From contig CAWDTS010000004.1 of assembly GCA_963805325.1 (NCBI GenBank), positions 1-64,000 of the forward strand: a stretch of 64,000 nt of DNA, in the 5' to 3' direction. The notes beneath the pieces are model-generated. The model was not told the DNA's origin. It did no database searches and worked only from the letters and a program-made list of their open reading frames with translations. The position numbers and the translations under genes were made by a program. The DNA is from DASWJZ01 sp963805325 (GTDB lineage: Bacteria > Pseudomonadota > Alphaproteobacteria > Rhizobiales > Afifellaceae). Below are positions 30,512-39,879 of this stretch, one piece after another. How positions within the stretch are numbered: position 1 is the stretch's first letter; each line of letters opens with the position of its first letter.

Positions 30512-30540
30512 GGAAAGGTCCTGGGAGCGATGCTGTGGCG

Positions 30541-30563
30541 AGGGGCCGGGCGCGCCGGCCCCT
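30541..30563 (-). promoter_or_regulatory. GC-rich hairpin after the binding-protein gene
   Basis: A perfect nine-base-pair inverted repeat aggggccgg/ccggcccct with a five-base loop, lying between the binding-protein stop and the permease start, with no T tract. In binding-protein operons such hairpins stabilise the upstream mRNA end, giving more binding protein than permease. Role inferred. Confidence 0.6.
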
Positions 30564-30581
30564 CGATGAGGGGCGCGGGGA

Positions 30582-31919
30582 TCAGGCGACCTTGAAGTCG
30601 TTCCAGCGCTTGTTCATGTAGGCGGCCTCGTCCATCAGCGTGTTCCAGCAGGAGATGTTGGTGACGCGCTCGATGAAGGAGCCGCCGTCGCGCAGGGTGC
30701 CGGCCTTCTCCATTGGCACGCCGTAGGGGTCGTTGATCGGCTCCGGCGCCGGCTTGCCGTCGTACCAGAAGTCCCATTCCGTCGCGGTCATCTGCGTCTT
30801 CGCCGTGGACGGGACCGGGCTGTAGTAGCCGTAGCGGCTCACGAAGGCGCCCTGCCATCCGGTGTAGTACCAGTTGATGTACTCGTAGGCGGCGTCGAGC
30901 TTCTTGCCGGAAAGGTGTTTCATCAGCCCGAGGCCGTTGCACCAGCCGCGATAGCCTTCCTTGTCGCCCTTCTTGTTGACCGGCGCATAGGTGCAGGGGA
31001 TTTCCTTCACGCGCACGGCGGCGACGGCCGGCGACCACATCGACTGGATGATCACCTCGCCCGCTGCCATGAGCTGCACCGACTGGTCGAAGGTCGTCCA
31101 CGTCGCACGGAAGTGGCCGGCCTTCTTCAGCTCGATCAGCTTGTTGATCGTGAAGTCGATCTCCTCCTTCGTCATGTTGCCCTTGTTGCCATATTTGATC
31201 AGGTCGGCGCTCTCGAAACAGAGGGCGGCGTCCATGATGCCGATGGCGGGCACGTCGAGGATGGCGGCCTTGCCGGCGTATTTCGGATCGATCAGATCCT
31301 TCCACTCGGTGACCGGGTGATCGACGAGGTCCGGGCGGTAGCCGATGGAGTCGGCGTTGTAGACCTGCGGCAGGAAGGTCGCCCACTCGGTGACGCCCTC
31401 GTGCAGCTCGGTCGAATCCGGCTTCTCGATATACATCGCCTCGTAGGGCGAGATGCCCTGGCGCGGGATCAGGTGGCCGTCGAGCTCGCCCTTGGTGAAG
31501 ATCGGCAGGAAGTTGTCGAACTCCTTGATCTTGGCGACCTCGATCCCCTGGATTACGCCGCGCTTCGCGGCAAGCTTCGCCTGCCAGCCCTCGAGATCGG
31601 GGATGTCGACGGAATCGGGCTGCGTGATGAAGCGGTTGATGGCGGCCGAGGTGTCGAGGTTCTGCATCGTCACCTGGAAGCCGAGATCCTTGGCGGCCTG
31701 GTCGCCGATCGCCTTCACGACCGAATAAGAAACGCCGACATGACGCAGTTCGATATCCTTGATTTCCTGCGCCCAGATCGTTGGGAATCCAGTTATGGCA
31801 CCAGATCCGATCGAGGTGCCGGCTATAGCGGCAGTACCCTTCAGTACACTACGGCGCGAGAGGCCAGAATTCTTTCGCCCAGCCCTCGGCCCGGCGGCTT
31901 TCTTGTCCGTATCTTTCAT
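30582..31919 (-). CDS. ABC substrate-binding protein, PotD-like
   Basis: 445 aa, first gene of the operon. The N-terminus has a twin-arginine signal ('LSRRSVLKGTAAIAG') followed by a cleavage region near 'IWAQE', so the folded protein is exported to the periplasm. The rest is a family-1/PotD-type periplasmic binding fold. It is longer than classical PotD (about 350 aa). Polyamine binding is not assured; the neighbouring hydroxylase and amidase suggest another cationic or N-containing ligand. Confidence 0.88.
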   Translation of the reverse strand: MKDTDKKAAGPRAGRKNSGLSRRSVLKGTAAIAGTSIGSGAITGFPTIWAQEIKDIELRHVGVSYSVVKAIGDQAAKDLGFQVTMQNLDTSAAINRFITQPDSVDIPDLEGWQAKLAAKRGVIQGIEVAKIKEFDNFLPIFTKGELDGHLIPRQGISPYEAMYIEKPDSTELHEGVTEWATFLPQVYNADSIGYRPDLVDHPVTEWKDLIDPKYAGKAAILDVPAIGIMDAALCFESADLIKYGNKGNMTKEEIDFTINKLIELKKAGHFRATWTTFDQSVQLMAAGEVIIQSMWSPAVAAVRVKEIPCTYAPVNKKGDKEGYRGWCNGLGLMKHLSGKKLDAAYEYINWYYTGWQGAFVSRYGYYSPVPSTAKTQMTATEWDFWYDGKPAPEPINDPYGVPMEKAGTLRDGGSFIERVTNISCWNTLMDEAAYMNKRWNDFKVA

Positions 31920-31936
31920 GGATAAGACTCCCTGGT

Positions 31937-31960
31937 TGTATCCGTATTCTTACGGATACA
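31937..31960. promoter_or_regulatory. Perfect palindrome, candidate operator
   Basis: Ten-base arms tgtatccgta (31937-31946) and tacggataca (31951-31960) around a four-base centre, 17 nt upstream of the PotD-like start codon. Size and symmetry fit a dimeric repressor site (GntR or LacI type) controlling the eight-gene operon. The cognate regulator is not obvious; LysR proteins normally use other motifs. Confidence 0.65.
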
Positions 31961-32382
31961 CGCCGAACGGCATGCGATCTTGCAGTGCAAAAACGCTATC
32001 ATCGCGTCCGGCGAGGACGAAATGAGTTCTTTTTATAGATGGGATAAGGAGGGCTCTGCGGGGAGGTCGCCCGCGCTGAGGCACTACAAGGAATGTCCCC
32101 TCCCGGCGCGATGCCGCCGATTGACCTGGAGGGGGCGTCGCCGATCCGCGCACCACAAGACGCCCACGCCGAAGCGCGTGACGTCGAGGATCGGATGACG
32201 CGGAGGGCCGAAGCCAGGCAGAATTGGCCACCCCCGACCGGGCTGCGGAACAGCGCCTTTGACATCACTTCGCCTGTCTCGCCGACATAGAGGACGCGTT
32301 CTCCGTCTGACGGCATCTCGGCTACGCGTCGGCGGCGCGGAGATCGCTTGACCTGTGTCGATATGTCTAGCATTCTCGATAT
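31961..32382. other. Divergent intergenic region, no gene assigned
   Basis: Separates the leftward ABC/hydroxylase operon from the rightward arsenic genes. No open frame on either strand shows a recognisable family. Near the right end, the seven-base word tcgatat occurs twice (32358-32364 and 32376-32382), just before the ArsR-ArsC ATG, a possible ArsR site. Confidence 0.4.
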
Positions 32383-33255
32383 ATGGAAAAGGAACAGGCG
32401 ATCCTCGCGCTCGCGGCGCTGGCGCAGCCGACGCGGCTCGATGCGTTTCGGCTGCTTGCGGAGCATGAGCCCGACGGGCTGCCGGCCGGCGAGGTGGCGC
32501 GCCGGCTCGAGGTGCCGCACAACACGATGTCCACGCATCTCGCGGTGCTGGCGCGCGCCGGGCTCATCGCACCAGAGCGACAGAGCCGCGTGATCAACTA
32601 CCGCGCCCGCCTCGACGGGTTTCGCGAGCTTACCGCTTATCTCATCAACGATTGCTGCGGCGGTCGGTCGGAAGTCTGCGCTCCGCTCTTCGGCGAGATG
32701 CAGCCGGCCACGCATGAACGAAAGGGGTCGTCAATGTCTGCGCGTCCTTACAATGTGCTGTTCCTGTGCACCGGGAACTCGGCACGCTCGATCCTCGCGG
32801 AGTCGATTCTGAACCGCTACGGTCAGGGCCGTTTCAAGGCCTATTCCGCCGGGTCGCACCCGAAGGGACAGGTGCACCCCTATGCGATCGACCTTCTGCA
32901 AAGCCTGCACTACCGCACGGAGGATCTGCGGTCGAAGAGCTGGGACGAGTTCGCGGTGCCCGGCGCGCCCCTCATGGATTTCGTGTTCACCGTCTGCGAC
33001 GATGCGGCGAACGAGAGCTGCCCGATCTGGCCGGGCCAGCCGATGACGGCGCATTGGGGCGTTCCCGATCCGGCCGCGGCCACCGGCACGGAGGCCGTGA
33101 AGCGCGCCGCCTTTGCCGAGGCGTGCCGCATGCTCACCAACCGCATCTCAATCTTCACCAGCCTGCCGCTCGTCAGCCTCGACCGGCTGGCGCTGCAGAA
33201 GCAGCTCGACGAGATCGGCCAGCGTGACAGGGCTCCTGCCAAGGAGCGGGCGTGA
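32383..33255 (+). CDS. ArsR-ArsC fusion: repressor plus arsenate reductase
   Basis: 290 aa. Residues 1-100 are an ArsR winged helix ('NTMSTHLAVLARAGLI') followed by C91, C92 and C99, which could bind arsenite. Residues 120-290 are a low-molecular-weight-phosphatase-type arsenate reductase: P-loop 'FLCTGNSARS' with catalytic C129 and R135, further cysteines in 'VCDDAANESCPIWPG'. One polypeptide would both sense arsenite and reduce arsenate. Natural fusions of this kind occur in alphaproteobacteria. Its stop overlaps the aquaporin start (GTGA). Confidence 0.93.
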   Translation: MEKEQAILALAALAQPTRLDAFRLLAEHEPDGLPAGEVARRLEVPHNTMSTHLAVLARAGLIAPERQSRVINYRARLDGFRELTAYLINDCCGGRSEVCAPLFGEMQPATHERKGSSMSARPYNVLFLCTGNSARSILAESILNRYGQGRFKAYSAGSHPKGQVHPYAIDLLQSLHYRTEDLRSKSWDEFAVPGAPLMDFVFTVCDDAANESCPIWPGQPMTAHWGVPDPAAATGTEAVKRAAFAEACRMLTNRISIFTSLPLVSLDRLALQKQLDEIGQRDRAPAKERA

Positions 33256-33977
33256 CCGATAGCGTTGCCGAGACATTCAGCCTTCCGCGCCGGCTCGTCG
33301 CCGAGGCGATCGGTACTGCGTTCCTGGTCTGCACGGTCGTTGGATCGGGGGTGATGGCGGAGCGGCTGACGCACGACACTGCGCTCGCGCTGCTCGGCAA
33401 CACGCTCCCGACCGGCGCCATCCTGGTGGTGCTTATCACCGTGCTCGGTCCGGTCTCCGGCGCGCATTTCAATCCGGCCGTCACGTTTGCGATGCGGCTC
33501 AAGGGAAGCATCACGTCTGGCGACGCGCTGGCCTATGTGGCGGCACAGATTTTCGGCGGGATCCTGGGAACGCTCGCCGCGCACCTGATGTTCGAGCTGC
33601 CGCTGCTTGAGGCGTCGGCGCATGCGCGCACGGGGCCCGGTGAATGGTTCGCCGAAACGGTCGCCGCCTTCGGTCTGGTCAGCGTGATCCTCGGTGGGCT
33701 CCGCTTCCGCGCCGAGGCGATACCGTGGCTGGTCGGGCTCTACATCACGGCCGCCTACTGGTTCACCGCCTCGACCTCCTTCGCCAACCCGGCGGTGGCG
33801 ATCGCGCGCGCATTTACCGATACGTTTTCCGGCATTCGGCCGCAGGACGTTCCGGCTTTCATCGTCGCCGAGCTCTTGGGCAGCCTCCTGGCAGTGGCGG
33901 CCTTCCACTGGTTGCTGCAGTCGCCGGCGAACGACAGCGTCGCCGCACGAACACGCCGGGTTCACTCTCGCCTTTGA
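33252..33977 (+). CDS. MIP-family channel (AqpS-like)
   Basis: 241 aa with six membrane segments and two NPA boxes, 'HFNPAVTFAM' and 'FANPAVAIARA'. Aquaglyceroporins replace the ArsB pump in some rhizobial arsenic operons, letting arsenite leave down its gradient after arsenate reduction. Translational coupling to the ArsR-ArsC fusion supports that role. GTG start at 33252. Confidence 0.92.
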   Translation: MTDSVAETFSLPRRLVAEAIGTAFLVCTVVGSGVMAERLTHDTALALLGNTLPTGAILVVLITVLGPVSGAHFNPAVTFAMRLKGSITSGDALAYVAAQIFGGILGTLAAHLMFELPLLEASAHARTGPGEWFAETVAAFGLVSVILGGLRFRAEAIPWLVGLYITAAYWFTASTSFANPAVAIARAFTDTFSGIRPQDVPAFIVAELLGSLLAVAAFHWLLQSPANDSVAARTRRVHSRL

Positions 33978-33979
33978 TC

Positions 33980-35303
33980 TTATGTCAGGAGATGCGGCAG
34001 CAAGAGAGCGATCGACGGAAAGGCGACGATCAGCGCGACGCGGACCAGTTCGGAGAGGAAGAACGGCATCACACCCTTGAACGTCTCGCGCATGGCGACG
34101 TCCGGCGAGAGCGAATGGATGATGAAGACGTTCAGGCCAACGGGAGGCGTGATCAGCCCGAGCTCAACGACGATCAGCGCGATGATGCCGAACCACATCT
34201 TGAGATCGTCTTGAGGCAGACCGAAGTCGAGTCCTGAAACCATCGGCCAGAAGAACGGGATCGCGAGGATGATCATCGACAGGCTGTCCATCAGGCAGCC
34301 CAGCACGATGAAGATCACGATGATCAGCACCAGGATGACGAGCGGCGGCAGCCCGCTGTTCTGCAAAAGCTCGGCGGCGGCCTGCGGGACGCCGGCGCGC
34401 GCCATGAAGATCGAGAGGAGCGCCGCGCCGAACAGGATCAGGTAGATCATGCCGCTCGTGCGCGCCGTTTCGAGCAGCGCGTCGATCGTATCGTGGAACG
34501 AGAGACGGCGCCGGGCATAGCCGTAGAGCGGCGACGAGGAATACGCCGATGGCGCCGGCCGGAGTCGGGTTGTAGAGCCCGCCGTAAATGCCGCCGATCA
34601 CCACCGTGAAGATCACCGCGATCGGGATTACGGCGAGCGTCGCGGAGATGAATTCGCGCCGCGAGACGGCCCTGCCTTTCGGGCCGGATTCCGGAACGAG
34701 CCGGACATAGATCGATACCGTGATGAGGAACATGAAGACGGCGAGGAGGCCGGGAAGCAGCGCCGCCTCGAAAAGCGTCACGATGTTGGTCTCGACGATG
34801 ATGGCGTAGACGATCAGCACGACCGACGGCGGGATCAGAATGCCGAGCGTGCCGCCGGCGGCGACTGTCCCGGTCGCAAGCGCCGCCGAGTATTTGTAGC
34901 GCTTGAGCTCCGGGAGCGCGACGATTCCCATGGTCGAAGCCGTCGCCGTCGAAGAGCCGCACACCGCGCCAAATCCGCCGCATGCCGCGATGGCGGCCAT
35001 GGCGACACCGCCGCGAAATCGCCCAAGCCAGGCGTCCGCGCCGCGGAACATGTCCTGGCTGAGCCCGCAGCGCGCTGCGAGACTGCCCATCAGGATGAAC
35101 ATCGGCAGCACCGACAGGTCGTAATTGGAGAACTGCGAGTAGGCGAGATCCTTGAGCTGGTAGAGGAGGATGGTCGGTCCGGATTCCAGGCTGATGCCGA
35201 TCCCGCCAACGAGGATCATGGTGTAGGCGATCGGGACGCGCACTGCGACCAATGCCAGGAGCGCCAAAAGCCCGATCAACCCGATGAGAAAGCTGGTCTC
35301 CAC
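33980..35303 (-). CDS. dctM: TRAP transporter large permease DctM (frame interrupted)
   Basis: About 440 aa when repaired: 12 or so membrane segments, with family stretches 'LPMFILMGSLAARCG', 'GTLGILIPPSVVLIVYA' and 'LGLITPPVGLNVFIIHSL'. GTG 35303 is the start, behind a run of G. The frame breaks at about 34522-34530: 'VFLVAAL' is followed in the next frame by 'YGYARRRLSFHD', consistent with one extra base or two missing from a CTCT run. DctM carries solute across the inner membrane, driven by a sodium or proton gradient. It is last in the dctP-dctQ-dctM operon, whose promoter faces the arylacetate-ligase gene. Confidence 0.88.
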
Positions 35304-35326
35304 GTCGCGCCCCCCCCAGACCGCCG

Positions 35327-35902
35327 CTAACCCGTCGGCGGCGATGCTGGCGGCGCCCGCACGCCGCGGAGTCCTTCCGCGAGCGTGACCAAGGCCGCGA
35401 CGAGAAGCAGGAAGAGCGAGACAAGCGCCGGCGGAAACGCGGTCCACAACGGAATGTGCAAAGCGGCTGTCGTCTCGGGGTACTCGATATAGCCCATCAG
35501 GCCGAGCGACATCTGGCGCAGCAGGATCAGCGAGAAAGCGACGGCGAAGAGCGACGAGAAGGCGAGCATCGCGGATTTCGCGCGCTCGCTCATGCCCTGC
35601 GTGAAGATGTCGACGGTGACGTTGGCGCCGCTCAACTGGCAATAGGGCAGAAAGCAGAAGACGGCGACGGCGATGAAATGCTTGACCATTTCATAGTCGC
35701 CCTGAAACGGCTTGCGGAACAGCACGTTGGAAAATGTGCTCGCCGCCGTCATCAACACAAGCGCCGCCAGGATGAACCCGCCGACCAGCGCCCAGATGCG
35801 AATGACCGCCCGCAGCAGAACGAGCCATTTCGGTTGCCATTCGAAGGAAGGGCGGGGCCCTGTGACCCCGCCCTTTTCGTCTTCATGGTAGGCGAAGCTC
35901 AT
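35327..35902 (-). CDS. dctQ: TRAP transporter small permease DctQ
   Basis: 191 aa with four membrane segments and the family loop 'KPFQGDYEMVKHF'. It is the small membrane partner of DctM. Its ATG overlaps the stop of the binding-protein gene. The C-terminus is followed after 23 bases by the dctM start. Confidence 0.9.
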   Translation of the reverse strand: MSFAYHEDEKGGVTGPRPSFEWQPKWLVLLRAVIRIWALVGGFILAALVLMTAASTFSNVLFRKPFQGDYEMVKHFIAVAVFCFLPYCQLSGANVTVDIFTQGMSERAKSAMLAFSSLFAVAFSLILLRQMSLGLMGYIEYPETTAALHIPLWTAFPPALVSLFLLLVAALVTLAEGLRGVRAPPASPPTG

Positions 35903-36942
35903 GCCGTGTGTTTTGCTATGGCGGCCTTGGCGGCGTCAACCAATCCCTTCGCGTCGATCTTGCTCGAGCGGTCGGCAACCCAATGGTCGACGACAGGAGC
36001 CAGCGCCGTCTCGAATGCGTCGGTCTCTTCCTGTGTGAGCTCGACGTGCTCGTTGCCGGCGTCGGTCAGCACCTTGATGGCCTTGTCGTCGTCCTCGCGC
36101 CAGATGTCGCCGACCTGCTTCCACCACGCCTCGTCGGTGGCGTTGTTGAAGACGGTCTTGAGATCGTCGGGCAGCTTGTCCCAGGTTCCCTGGTTCATCG
36201 TCACCTGGAACGTCGTGGTGCCGAGGCGCCACTTGTCCTTGCCCTCGATGTCGTACTTGGTGACGTCCTGAAGCTTCAGGGCGGGAGCGATCTCCCACGG
36301 GATAAGCGCGCCGTCGACCACGTGCGTGGACAGCGCCTGCGGCAGATCGGGAACCGGCATGTCTACCGGCGTGGCGCCGAGCGTCTTGATGACGTCGGTG
36401 CCGGTCGGGCCAGGCACGCGAATCTTCAGGCCCTTGAAGTCGTCAGGCGTGCGCACGAGCTTGTCGACCATCTGGATCGCCTGACCGGCATGCACGTGCA
36501 GCCAGAGCACGTGTACGTTCTTGAACTCTTCGGCGAGGTACTGATCGAACATGTCGCGCATCGCGAGGTTCGTCGCCGCGATGTTATTCTTGAAGATCGT
36601 CGGCAGCTCGAAGACTTCGCAGCGCGAGAAGAGCCCGGGCGTATAGCCGTTGACCGTCCACACGATGTCCACGACGCCGTCGGCGACCTGCCGCACAAGC
36701 TGCGGCGGTGCGCCGCCAAGCGACATCGACGGATAGATGTCGATCTTCACGCGGCCTTCGGAGTCTTTCAGGATGCGGTCGGCAAAGGGCTGCAGCATCA
36801 TGACCTGCGCCGGAGACTTCGGCCCCAACAGGTGGTGCAGCTTCAGGGTGAATTCCGGGTTTGCGGCCCAGGCGCGCCGCAGAACCACCGGCGCAGCAAC
36901 AAGCGCCGTGGCGGAAGTCAGGAATCTCCGTCGCGAAAGCAT
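35899..36942 (-). CDS. dctP: TRAP transporter solute-binding protein DctP
   Basis: 347 aa. A twin-arginine-like signal 'LSRRRFLTSATALVAAP' is followed by a mature DctP fold; 'LKIRVPGPTGTDVIKTLGATPV' holds the conserved arginine that binds the solute carboxylate. First gene of the TRAP operon, divergent from the CoA ligase with a candidate MarR operator between them, so the ligand is probably an aromatic acid used by the neighbouring enzymes. Confidence 0.92.
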   Translation of the reverse strand: MLSRRRFLTSATALVAAPVVLRRAWAANPEFTLKLHHLLGPKSPAQVMMLQPFADRILKDSEGRVKIDIYPSMSLGGAPPQLVRQVADGVVDIVWTVNGYTPGLFSRCEVFELPTIFKNNIAATNLAMRDMFDQYLAEEFKNVHVLWLHVHAGQAIQMVDKLVRTPDDFKGLKIRVPGPTGTDVIKTLGATPVDMPVPDLPQALSTHVVDGALIPWEIAPALKLQDVTKYDIEGKDKWRLGTTTFQVTMNQGTWDKLPDDLKTVFNNATDEAWWKQVGDIWREDDDKAIKVLTDAGNEHVELTQEETDAFETALAPVVDHWVADRSSKIDAKGLVDAAKAAIAKHTA

Positions 36943-37050
36943 GGCGTTACCTCCGATCGTCTTGTCATTTCAGGCTGGCGCTTCGATGCTTCTCAGCGTC
37001 GCGCGCTCTTTGCAAATGATCTTGCGGGAAATCCAGTGCACATGTCCAGA

Positions 37051-37068
37051 TAGTTTTGATACAAACTA
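37051..37068. promoter_or_regulatory. MarR-type operator, site 1
   Basis: tagttttgatacaaacta: arms tagttt/aaacta around six bases, in the dctP-ligase divergent promoter region. The same palindrome occurs upstream of marR at 43419-43438. The shared site implies control of both ends of the cluster by the MarR protein encoded at 42811-43311. Confidence 0.75.
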
Positions 37069-37148
37069 AGTCACGCGCCGGCCTGAGGATTTGCCCGCAG
37101 GAGCGTGATGGCAGGATACGCAAACCGAGGACGCGACAGGGAGGACGG

Positions 37149-38445
37149 ATGCGCTTTTCGCAGGACGCGTCGTTCGCGCCGCCGGCCGGCGTCGAAGAGC
37201 TGCGTGCGCTGCAGATGGCGCGCCTCAAGGCGACGCTCCGGCGCGCCTTCGACAATGTCCCCCACTACAGGCGCCTGTTCGACGCTGCTGGTGTCAGCCC
37301 TGAAGACCTGACGTCGGTCGAGGACCTGGCGCGGTTTCCCTTCACCGAGAAGGCGGACCTGCGCGACGGCTACCCCAGCGGCATGTTCGCCGTCGCGCCG
37401 GAGAAGATCGTGCGCATTCACGTGTCGAGCGGGACGACGGGAATGCCGACCGTGGTCGGCTACACGGCGGGCGACCTCGACACGTGGGCGCGGCTGATGG
37501 CGCGCTCGCTCGCCGCCGTCGGCGGCCGCACCGGCGATCTCGTACACAATGCCTTCGGCTACGGGCTCTTCACCGGCGGTCTCGGTTGGCACGGCGGGGT
37601 GGAACGGCTCGGCGCGACGGTGCTGCCGGTCAGCGGCGGCGCGACCGAGCGCCAGGTGCAGCTCATCCGCGATCTCAGCCCGACGGTCCTGCTCGCCACG
37701 CCGTCCTACATGCTCGTCATCGCCGATGAGCTTGAGCGACAGGGTATCCGCGATACGACACTGCGTCTCGCGATCTTCGGCGCCGAGCCGGCGTCGGAAT
37801 CGCTGCGCGCGGAGATCGAAGCGCGGCTCGGCGTCGCCGCTTACAATTCCTACGGCCTCTCGGAGGTGATGGGTCCTGGCGTCGCTCAGGAAATTCCGCA
37901 GAGCCGTGGCACACTCACGCTTTGGGAAGATCATTTCCTGCCGGAGATCGTCGACCCCGAGACCGGCGAAAGTGCTGCCGGACGGCGAGACGGGCGAACT
38001 GGTGCTGACGACGCTCAGCAAGGAGGGAATGCCGGTCGTGCGCTATCGCACGCGCGATCTGACCCGCCTTCTTCCGCCGCGCGACGGCGCGATGCGGCGC
38101 ATCGAGCGGATCGCCGGGCGCACCGACGACATGCTGATCATTCGCGGCGTCAATCTCTTCCCGACGCAGATCGAGGCCCTGATCTGCGAGGATAGAAGGC
38201 TGTCGCCGAACTACCTGATCGAAGTCAGCCGCCCGAACCGCCTCGACGAGCTTCTCGTTCGCGTGGAGCCTCGCCCGGAGAGGGGACTCGGAGAGGAAGA
38301 ACGGGATACTGTCGCGCAGGCGCTGCAACGGCGGATCAAGGATCGGTTCGGGGTATCCGCCTCCGTCAGGATCGAGGCGCCCGGATCGCTCGAACGCTCG
38401 GCGGGCAAGGCGAAGCGCGTGCTGGACCTTCGCCGAAAAGACTGA
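37149..38445 (+). CDS. Phenylacetate-CoA ligase-like enzyme (frame interrupted)
   Basis: About 430 aa when repaired, from ATG 37149 behind 'gggagg'. Adenylate-forming motifs: P-loop 'HVSSGTTGMPTVVGYT', 'AYNSYGLSEVMGPG', 'RYRTRDLTRLL' and 'GRTDDMLIIRGVNLFPTQIE', as in PaaK. A single extra A in the aaa at 37969-37971 breaks the frame between 'DPETGE' and 'VLPDGETGELVLTTL'. It would make arylacetyl-CoA from arylacetate, ATP and CoA, the substrate of the DpgC-like dioxygenase 12 bases downstream. Confidence 0.88.
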
Positions 38446-38457
38446 GACGATTTCGAA

Positions 38458-39876
38458 ATGACGCCTCGCAATGAAGCAAAGGCGGTTCTGACCGACGGCG
38501 AATGTCTCCGCGCCGCCGGCTTCGTGTCGACCGCGGTGGCGGAGTGGGAGGCGGCTCTGCCGGTGGTCTGCGGCCGCTTTGCAGACGACTGCAACGGCCA
38601 TTCCAATTTCTGGGCGATCTCGAAAGCGCTTATTGTCACCCTTCCTTCGAAGCGGAAGCGCACCGTTGCCGAGGCGGCGGCGGCCGAAGCAATTCGGTCG
38701 ACCGCACGAGCGACCCGCGAGTCCTTCCTCAAGGCACACGCGGCGGCCCTTTATGACCGGCTCACCGCTCGCCGCTCGCGTTTTCTGCGACTTGAGGAGC
38801 TGGTCTTCGCGGCGGCCGACGCGGTCCCCGGCCTCGTTCCGCCGCGGGAGGATGTCGCGGCAGAAGCCGTTCTGAAGCAGGGCGACAAGGAGGGCGTGGA
38901 GGTCGACCAGGGACTCTTCCTGGCGCACGTCCTCGCCGACAGAGCCTGCGGCGAGCATCTTTGCCACGCGATGCTGTTGCCGCGACCGGAAAGCGCCGAT
39001 GCGCTGAGGACCTTCGTCAAGAAAGGCGCGCTCGATCTCGGCCCGGTCAGCTTGCGGCGCGAAGGGCGAGCGGTCCATCTCACATCCAACAATCCGCGCT
39101 TCCTGAATGCGGAGGACGAGGACACGCTCGATCTGACCGAGGTCGCGGTCGACGTCGCGATCCTCGACCCGGAAAGCACGATCGCCGTGATGCGCGGCGG
39201 CATGGTGGAGAATCCGAAATACAAGGACCGCCACGTCTTCGGCGCGGGCATCAACCTGACGCGGCTCTATCGCGGCGAGATTCCGTTCCTCTGGTTCCTC
39301 GAGCGCGACATGGGCTACGTCCACAAGCTCCTGCGCGGCGTCGCCTCACCGGATGCGCTGCCCGACGACGTGAACGGCCGCTGCACGGAGAAGCCGTGGG
39401 TGGCTGCTGTCGATACGTTTGCGATCGGCGGGCATTGCCAGCTTCTGCTTGTCGTCGACTACGTGCTCGCGGCGAGCGACGCCTACATGACGCTGCCGGC
39501 ACGCAAGGAGGGGATCATCCCGGGCTTCGCCAATCTGCGGCTGCCGCGCTTCGTCGGCGATCGCATCGCGCGGCAGGCGATCCAATACGAGCGGCGGCTC
39601 CCCTGCGACAGCCCCGAAGGGCGAATGATCTGCGACGAGATCGTCGCCCCGGACCAGATGGAAGAGGCGATGGCGCGCATCGTCGACGGGCTCACGAACG
39701 CGGGCAGCGTCAGCGTGGTCGGCAACCGGCGCGCGCTACGGGTCGGGCAGGAGTCGCTCGATCTCTTCCGCCGCTATGCCTCCGTCTATGCGCGCGAGCA
39801 GGGCTATTGCCACTTCAGCCCTGCGCTCATCGCCAATCTCGAACGGCACTGGAATGCCGCGCAGCGGAAGGTCTGA
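38458..39876 (+). CDS. DpgC-like arylacetyl-CoA dioxygenase (crotonase fold)
   Basis: 472 aa, much longer than an enoyl-CoA hydratase (about 260). A helical N-terminal region (1-200) precedes a crotonase domain whose sequence follows (3,5-dihydroxyphenyl)acetyl-CoA 1,2-dioxygenase DpgC: 'RFLNAEDEDTLDLTEVAVD', 'RHVFGAGINLTRLYRG', 'EKPWVAAVDTFAIGGHCQLL', 'LPARKEGIIPGFANLRLPRF'. DpgC oxidises an arylacetyl-CoA with O2, without metal or flavin, to arylglyoxylate plus CoA. It is co-transcribed with the CoA ligase and ends 3 bases from the convergent pobA. The DpgC assignment is from recalled family sequence; the natural substrate is inferred. Confidence 0.85.
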   Translation: MTPRNEAKAVLTDGECLRAAGFVSTAVAEWEAALPVVCGRFADDCNGHSNFWAISKALIVTLPSKRKRTVAEAAAAEAIRSTARATRESFLKAHAAALYDRLTARRSRFLRLEELVFAAADAVPGLVPPREDVAAEAVLKQGDKEGVEVDQGLFLAHVLADRACGEHLCHAMLLPRPESADALRTFVKKGALDLGPVSLRREGRAVHLTSNNPRFLNAEDEDTLDLTEVAVDVAILDPESTIAVMRGGMVENPKYKDRHVFGAGINLTRLYRGEIPFLWFLERDMGYVHKLLRGVASPDALPDDVNGRCTEKPWVAAVDTFAIGGHCQLLLVVDYVLAASDAYMTLPARKEGIIPGFANLRLPRFVGDRIARQAIQYERRLPCDSPEGRMICDEIVAPDQMEEAMARIVDGLTNAGSVSVVGNRRALRVGQESLDLFRRYASVYAREQGYCHFSPALIANLERHWNAAQRKV

Positions 39877-39879
39877 GTC

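Noticed and set aside
32000..32313. Minus-strand frame beginning 'MPSDGERVLYVGETGEVMSKALF'
   Set aside because: The first 30 residues look protein-like and could be a fragment of a larger gene, but no family was recognised and the rest is low-complexity. Not enough to call.
38458..39876. Plain enoyl-CoA hydratase
   Set aside because: At 472 aa with a 200-residue helical N-terminal region, and with long DpgC-like stretches, it does not fit the ~260-aa hydratases.
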